Assembly: GCA_020718315.1 (NCBI GenBank)
Contig: DYSK01000085.1
Location: 1-9,391, forward strand
Direction of reading: 5' to 3'
Source: Draconibacterium orientale
GTDB taxonomy: Bacteria; Bacteroidota; Bacteroidia; Bacteroidales; UBA12170
Length of the DNA stretch: 9,391 bases
The position numbers and the translations under genes are program-made. Below the pieces are notes generated by a model, which saw only the letters and a list, made by a program, of their open reading frames with translations, made no database searches and was not told where the DNA came from. Below are positions 5,725-9,391 of this stretch, in pieces. Position 1 is the first letter of the stretch. Every line of letters starts with the position of its first letter.

Positions 5725-6842
5725 TGCAAGCAGAATTAATCAGCAAAGACGGAACGCAAGAATATTTTGTGAATATGGGGCCTCAACACCCTTCTACTCA
5801 CGGTGTATTGCGTTTGGTTCTCACTTTGGATGGAGAAATCATCAAACGCGTAGAACCTCATATTGGTTATGTTCACCGCTCTATCGAAAAGATGGCGGAG
5901 TTCGACACCTACAAACAAATTATCCACCTCACAGATCGCATGGATTATTTGTCGGCACATATGAACAACGAAGCCGTGGCTTTGTTGGTCGAAAATGCCC
6001 TAGAAATAGAAGTCTCCGATCGGGTGAAAGTGATTAGAACAATTATGAGTGAATTGACACGTTTGGCCTCGCACCAACTTTGGTGGGGAGTAATGGGCAT
6101 GGACATGGGAGCAATCACCACATTTTTGTACGCTTTTCGCGATCGCGAAATGATAAACGACATCATGGAAGAAACAACAGGAGCACGTTTAACCATGAAT
6201 TACAATACTCCAGGAGGTGTGATGTTCGATTTGCATCCCAACTTCCAAAAACAAGTGAAGGAGTTTATCAAAATATTTAAAACCAAATTGCCCGAATACG
6301 ACGAGTTGTTGTCTGGCAATATTATTTTTACCGAACGCACCAAAGGAATTGGGAAATTAAGTCTTGCCGACGCCATCTCTTTTGGCGTTACAGGACCTAG
6401 CGGACGCGCATCCGGTTTTGCATGCGATGTTCGCAAAACAAATCCTTATAGTGCCTACGATCGGGTAAATTTCACCGAAATACTTCTGGTTGAAGGAGAT
6501 GCTTATGCCCGCTACAAAGCAAGAATATTCGAAATGTGGGAATCCATTTCCATCATTGACCAATTGATTGACAACATTCCGGAAGGGGTAATAATGGCGC
6601 CCATGAAAGCGATTGTAAAGTTGCCAAAAGGAGAATTCTATCAAAGAGTAGAAACTGCACGCGGCGAATTGGGCGTATTTGTGGTTTCAGATGGAAACAA
6701 AACACCTTATCGTGTTAAGTTTCGCTCACCCGGATTTTCCAATCTTTCTGTTCTCGATCATATTTCCAGAGGACATAAAATTGCAGACCTTGTGGCTATA
6801 ATGTCAACCTTAGACTTAGTAATTCCAGATATTGACAGATAA
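5724..6842 (+). CDS. nuoD: NADH-quinone oxidoreductase subunit D
   Basis: A 372-residue 49-kDa-type subunit (Nqo4 homologue), evolutionarily related to the large subunit of NiFe hydrogenases. It forms the quinone-headgroup site with NuoB. The loop NMGPQHPSTHG at 17-27 includes His26, and Tyr75 lies in DRMDYLSAHM. Their separation of 49 residues equals that of the quinone-contacting His and Tyr in the bovine 49-kDa subunit. The protein ends in the family's usual DLVIPDIDR, so it is full length. Its stop overlaps the nuoH start (TAATG). In operons such as that of E. coli, nuoE, nuoF and nuoG follow here; they are missing from this site. Confidence 0.97.
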   Translation: MQAELISKDGTQEYFVNMGPQHPSTHGVLRLVLTLDGEIIKRVEPHIGYVHRSIEKMAEFDTYKQIIHLTDRMDYLSAHMNNEAVALLVENALEIEVSDRVKVIRTIMSELTRLASHQLWWGVMGMDMGAITTFLYAFRDREMINDIMEETTGARLTMNYNTPGGVMFDLHPNFQKQVKEFIKIFKTKLPEYDELLSGNIIFTERTKGIGKLSLADAISFGVTGPSGRASGFACDVRKTNPYSAYDRVNFTEILLVEGDAYARYKARIFEMWESISIIDQLIDNIPEGVIMAPMKAIVKLPKGEFYQRVETARGELGVFVVSDGNKTPYRVKFRSPGFSNLSVLDHISRGHKIADLVAIMSTLDLVIPDIDR

Positions 6843-7933
6843 TGAACGCTATTTACGATTTTTCTATATTAACAGGTGGAATACACGAGCGGCTTAGCGG
6901 CTTGATGTCGCCTACTGCTGTAATGATTACCGAAATGGTTATTATCGGTACTTTGCTGATTGTGTTTGTAGCTTTAATGGGCTTAGTTCTTGTTCTTGCA
7001 GAACGAAAAGTGGCTGCTTTTTTTCAGCTGCGCTTGGGGCCAAACAGAGTGGGTCCTTGGGGATCACTGCAAACTTTGGCCGATTTCCTAAAACTACTTA
7101 CCAAAGAGCTGATAACAACCAAGAGTGCCGACAAGTTTTTGTATAATCTCGCACCTTTTATTGTCATGCTCACTCCTTTTCTGGCTCTGGGAGTCATTCC
7201 CTTTGCTCCGGGATTGCAAATAATGGACATGAATATTGGTGTATTTTTTATAACAGCCGTTTCTTCGATGGGCGTTTTGGGAATCTTAATAGGCGGCTGG
7301 GCTTCAAATAATAAATACTCCTTGATTGGAGGAATGCGAAGTGCAGCCATGGTGGTTTCTTATGAGCTTTCTGTTACCTTGGCTATTATGACCATGGTAA
7401 TTATGACTGAAAGTCTGAGCTTATCAGAGATTATTGCAAGCCAAAGCGATGGATGGTGGATCATTAAAGGTCATATTCCTGCATTGATTGCTTTTTTGCT
7501 TTATCTAACGGCCTCAACAGCTGAAACCAATAGAGGGCCATTCGACTTGGCAGAAGCCGAATCGGAATTGACCGCCGGATTCCATACAGAATATGGAGGA
7601 ATTAAGTTCGCCTTTTTCTTCCTTTCTGAATTTGTAAATATGCTCGTAGTCGCTTCGATTGCCACAATTTTATTTTTCGGAGGCTGGATGCCCTTCCATT
7701 TACCTTTTGAATGGGCTGTAGGATTCAATCATATTATGGATTTTATTCCGGGTATTGTTTGGGGATTTGGAAAAGTTACTTTTGTGATCTTTTTAATGAT
7801 GTGGTTCCGCTGGACATTTCCACGTTTACGCATCGACCAGATTTTAAATTTGGAATGGAAATACTTACTCCCAATGAATTTGGTTAATTTTCTTCTCATG
7901 GCACTAATTGCTCTAAGCGGCTTTTACCTCTAA
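6842..7933 (+). CDS. nuoH: NADH-quinone oxidoreductase subunit H
   Basis: A 363-residue membrane subunit (ND1 homologue) that anchors the peripheral arm and lines the quinone channel. About eight hydrophobic helices can be seen. Family motifs are AERKVAAFFQ and RLGPNRVGP at 53-72, GMRSAAMVVSYE at 164-175, the acidic cluster AETNRGPFDLAEAESELT at 227-244 followed by AGFHTEYGG, and RWTFPRLRIDQ at 324-333. These acidic loops belong to the charged channel that couples quinone chemistry to proton movement. The start is the ATG in the TAATG junction with nuoD; there is no Shine-Dalgarno. The next gene starts 11 bases after the stop. Confidence 0.97.
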   Translation: MNAIYDFSILTGGIHERLSGLMSPTAVMITEMVIIGTLLIVFVALMGLVLVLAERKVAAFFQLRLGPNRVGPWGSLQTLADFLKLLTKELITTKSADKFLYNLAPFIVMLTPFLALGVIPFAPGLQIMDMNIGVFFITAVSSMGVLGILIGGWASNNKYSLIGGMRSAAMVVSYELSVTLAIMTMVIMTESLSLSEIIASQSDGWWIIKGHIPALIAFLLYLTASTAETNRGPFDLAEAESELTAGFHTEYGGIKFAFFFLSEFVNMLVVASIATILFFGGWMPFHLPFEWAVGFNHIMDFIPGIVWGFGKVTFVIFLMMWFRWTFPRLRIDQILNLEWKYLLPMNLVNFLLMALIALSGFYL

Positions 7934-7944
7934 TTTTACATTTG

Positions 7945-8433
7945 ATGAGCACTATAATAGCATATTTTAAAGGAATCGGCCAAGGGCTGAATACTTTGTG
8001 GACAGGAATGAAGGTTACGGGATATTACTTTTTTCACGCACGTAAGGAAATCATTACGATGCAATACCCCGACAATAGAGATACATTAAAAATACCCGAA
8101 CGTTTTAGAGGTCGCGTAGTTATGCTTCACGATCAAAACAACGAACATGCTTGCAATGGCTGTACCATGTGTGAAATGGCCTGCCCCAATGGCTCTATTA
8201 AAATAATTACTGATAAAATTCTCAATCCCGAAACAGGAAAAGCAGTAAGAATTATCGACAAGCACATCTATCATTTTTCGATGTGTACACTATGTAATTT
8301 GTGTGTACAAGCATGTCCATCCAATGCGCTTGCTATGGACAACTCTTATGAAAATTCTGTTTACGACAGATCTGAGTTAACTTTTGTATTAAACCAACCC
8401 GGATCCAAAATCCGCGATAATGTAAAAGACTAA
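7945..8433 (+). CDS. nuoI: NADH-quinone oxidoreductase subunit I (2x[4Fe-4S])
   Basis: A 162-residue ferredoxin-like peripheral subunit (TYKY/Nqo9 homologue) that carries clusters N6a and N6b, feeding electrons towards N2 in NuoB. Two CxxCxxCxxxCP motifs are intact: Cys70, 73, 76, 80, and Cys114, 117, 120, 124. The N-terminal 35 residues form the amphipathic helix that lies on the membrane arm. A TTG immediately before the ATG at 7945 keeps the frame open but is not needed. The stop overlaps the nuoJ start (TAATG). Since no nuoG is present at this locus, the outside electron donor that reaches these clusters is not identified here. Confidence 0.96.
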   Translation: MSTIIAYFKGIGQGLNTLWTGMKVTGYYFFHARKEIITMQYPDNRDTLKIPERFRGRVVMLHDQNNEHACNGCTMCEMACPNGSIKIITDKILNPETGKAVRIIDKHIYHFSMCTLCNLCVQACPSNALAMDNSYENSVYDRSELTFVLNQPGSKIRDNVKD

Positions 8434-9035
8434 TGGAACAATACGTATTTTATATTTTAGCAGCTATCATTTTGGTGTTTTCGTTTATGACGGTCACATC
8501 CAGAATGATTCTAAGAGCTGCCGTTTATTTGCTGTTTGTGCTAATAGCTACTTCCGGTATCTATTTTATGCTAAACTACAACTTTCTAGCAGCAGTTCAA
8601 TTAACGGTTTATGCCGGCGGAATTGCAGTACTAATTGTGTTTTCCGTTTTGCTGACCAGTCAACTGAACGAAAAAATGGAACAAGTATCGCTCACAAAAG
8701 CACTTGCCGGCGGTTTGATCGCTTTTGCCGGCGCTTTACTGACAATACTTACCATTGTTCAATACAATTTCAGGCCGAACGGTTTGCCCGAACTTGAGCC
8801 AAGTCCAAGAGCGATTGGTCATGCTATGTTGAATTATGGCGATAACGGATATGTTTTGCCTTTCGAGGTGATTTCCGTTTTATTGCTTGCGGCCATGGTT
8901 GGCGCCATCATTATTGCCAAACGTCCTGCAAAATTACTCAACGAAGACCGAACAGCTATTGATACTTCTTATCCTTCCGACAAAAATGCTTACACGAGTA
9001 GAACGAAAGCGGAAATTGATTCATTACTAAAATAA
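8433..9035 (+). CDS. nuoJ: NADH-quinone oxidoreductase subunit J
   Basis: A 200-residue membrane subunit (ND6 homologue) with five hydrophobic helices, at about 4-21, 28-46, 52-75, 90-110 and 143-163. The third helix carries VYAGGIAVLIVF at 59-70, the region that holds the functionally important pi-bulge in structures of complex I. The fifth helix is led in by VLPFEVISVLLLAAMVGAI at 141-159, a strong family signature. A hydrophilic tail of about 37 residues follows. It starts within the TAATG junction with nuoI, and nuoK begins 10 bases after its stop. Confidence 0.95.
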   Translation: MEQYVFYILAAIILVFSFMTVTSRMILRAAVYLLFVLIATSGIYFMLNYNFLAAVQLTVYAGGIAVLIVFSVLLTSQLNEKMEQVSLTKALAGGLIAFAGALLTILTIVQYNFRPNGLPELEPSPRAIGHAMLNYGDNGYVLPFEVISVLLLAAMVGAIIIAKRPAKLLNEDRTAIDTSYPSDKNAYTSRTKAEIDSLLK

Positions 9036-9045
9036 TTATACTGTT

Positions 9046-9363
9046 ATGATAGATGGAATTGGTTTACAGGAAATCTTAATTGTTTCGACAATCATGTTTT
9101 TCCTTGGAATTTACGGTTTTTTCACCAGAAAAAACTTAATCACTATCCTCATGTCGATAGAGCTCATTTTGAATTCGGTGAACATTAATTTTGTTGCCTT
9201 CAACAAATACCTCTATCCAAATCTGATGCAAGGGCATTTCTTTAGCTTATTTGTGATAGCAATTGCAGCCGCTGAAGCCGCTGTAGCAATTGCCATTATC
9301 ATCGATTTGTTCAGAAATATTAAGACTATTGATGTCGAAAAAGTAAGTTCAATGAAAAACTAA
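9046..9363 (+). CDS. nuoK: NADH-quinone oxidoreductase subunit K
   Basis: A 105-residue membrane subunit (ND4L homologue) with three hydrophobic helices, at about 9-26, 31-52 and 66-88. The two buried glutamates of the proton path are present: Glu39 in MSIELILNSVN and Glu77 in IAAAEAAVAIAI, matching the conserved pair in E. coli NuoK. The length is normal. The ATG at 9046 has no Shine-Dalgarno. One base separates its stop from the ATG of nuoL. Confidence 0.96.
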   Translation: MIDGIGLQEILIVSTIMFFLGIYGFFTRKNLITILMSIELILNSVNINFVAFNKYLYPNLMQGHFFSLFVIAIAAAEAAVAIAIIIDLFRNIKTIDVEKVSSMKN

Positions 9364-9364
9364 G

Positions 9365-9391
9365 ATGACTATGGATTTTCAATACACAATT
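9365..9391 (+). CDS. nuoL: NADH-quinone oxidoreductase subunit L, first nine codons (cut by window end)
   Basis: An open frame begins at ATG 9365, one base after the nuoK stop, and reads MTMDFQYTI to the end of the window. A second ATG at 9371 could be the start instead. Nine codons are too few for recognition by sequence; the call rests on nuoL following nuoK in nearly all nuo operons. NuoL is the distal antiporter-like proton-pumping subunit. Confidence 0.7.

Noticed and set aside
5736..6644. Several antisense and alternative-frame ORFs inside nuoD and nuoH
   Set aside because: They are shadows of strongly conserved coding sequence and show no domain or start signals of their own.

Overview
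The window looks like a piece of a Bacteroidota chromosome (Bacteroidales or a related order is my best guess). The sequence is AT-rich. The usable promoter boxes fit the Bacteroidota -7 element TAnnTTTG. Most genes start without a Shine-Dalgarno sequence. The complex I genes are of the kind in which nuoD is followed directly by nuoH, with no nuoE, nuoF or nuoG between them. This assignment is from sequence style and gene order only; no search was run.

Left part (1-1282, + strand): a long-chain-type flavodoxin gene with an unusual FMN-phosphate loop and its own promoter candidate, closed by a strong hairpin terminator at 593-638. A HAD-family phosphatase-like gene follows and ends one base from the oppositely oriented gene after it.

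Middle part (1284-2817, - strand): a complete NtrC-type response regulator (receiver, sigma-54 AAA+ domain with GAFTGA, Fis-type helix-turn-helix). No histidine kinase lies beside it in the window. Just upstream of it, in the same direction, is a 47-codon ORF that looks protein-like and may be an undescribed small gene. Divergent from these is a CPBP/CAAX-type intramembrane protease gene (2885-3823).

A 534-base stretch without an established gene (3824-4357) separates the protease gene from the nuo operon. It holds an exact TAnnTTTG box at 4035-4042 and then an unusually long leader of about 310 bases. The leader is read through by one uninterrupted 96-codon ORF that overlaps the start of nuoA. 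It also contains a perfect-stem hairpin and a possible long-range stem followed by a run of seven T.

Right part (4358 to the end, + strand): nuoA-B-C-D-H-I-J-K and the first nine codons of nuoL. The genes are packed tightly, with three stop/start junctions of the form TAATG. Their products form the quinone-reducing arm (B, C, D, I) and much of the proton-pumping membrane arm (A, H, J, K, L) of an Nrf-independent, NuoEFG-less type of complex I as far as this locus shows. The electron donor is therefore not evident here; the flavodoxin upstream is a possible but unproven candidate. Most of the window is ordinary. The parts that deserve a second look are the nuoA leader, the small ORF before the regulator, and the altered flavodoxin loop.
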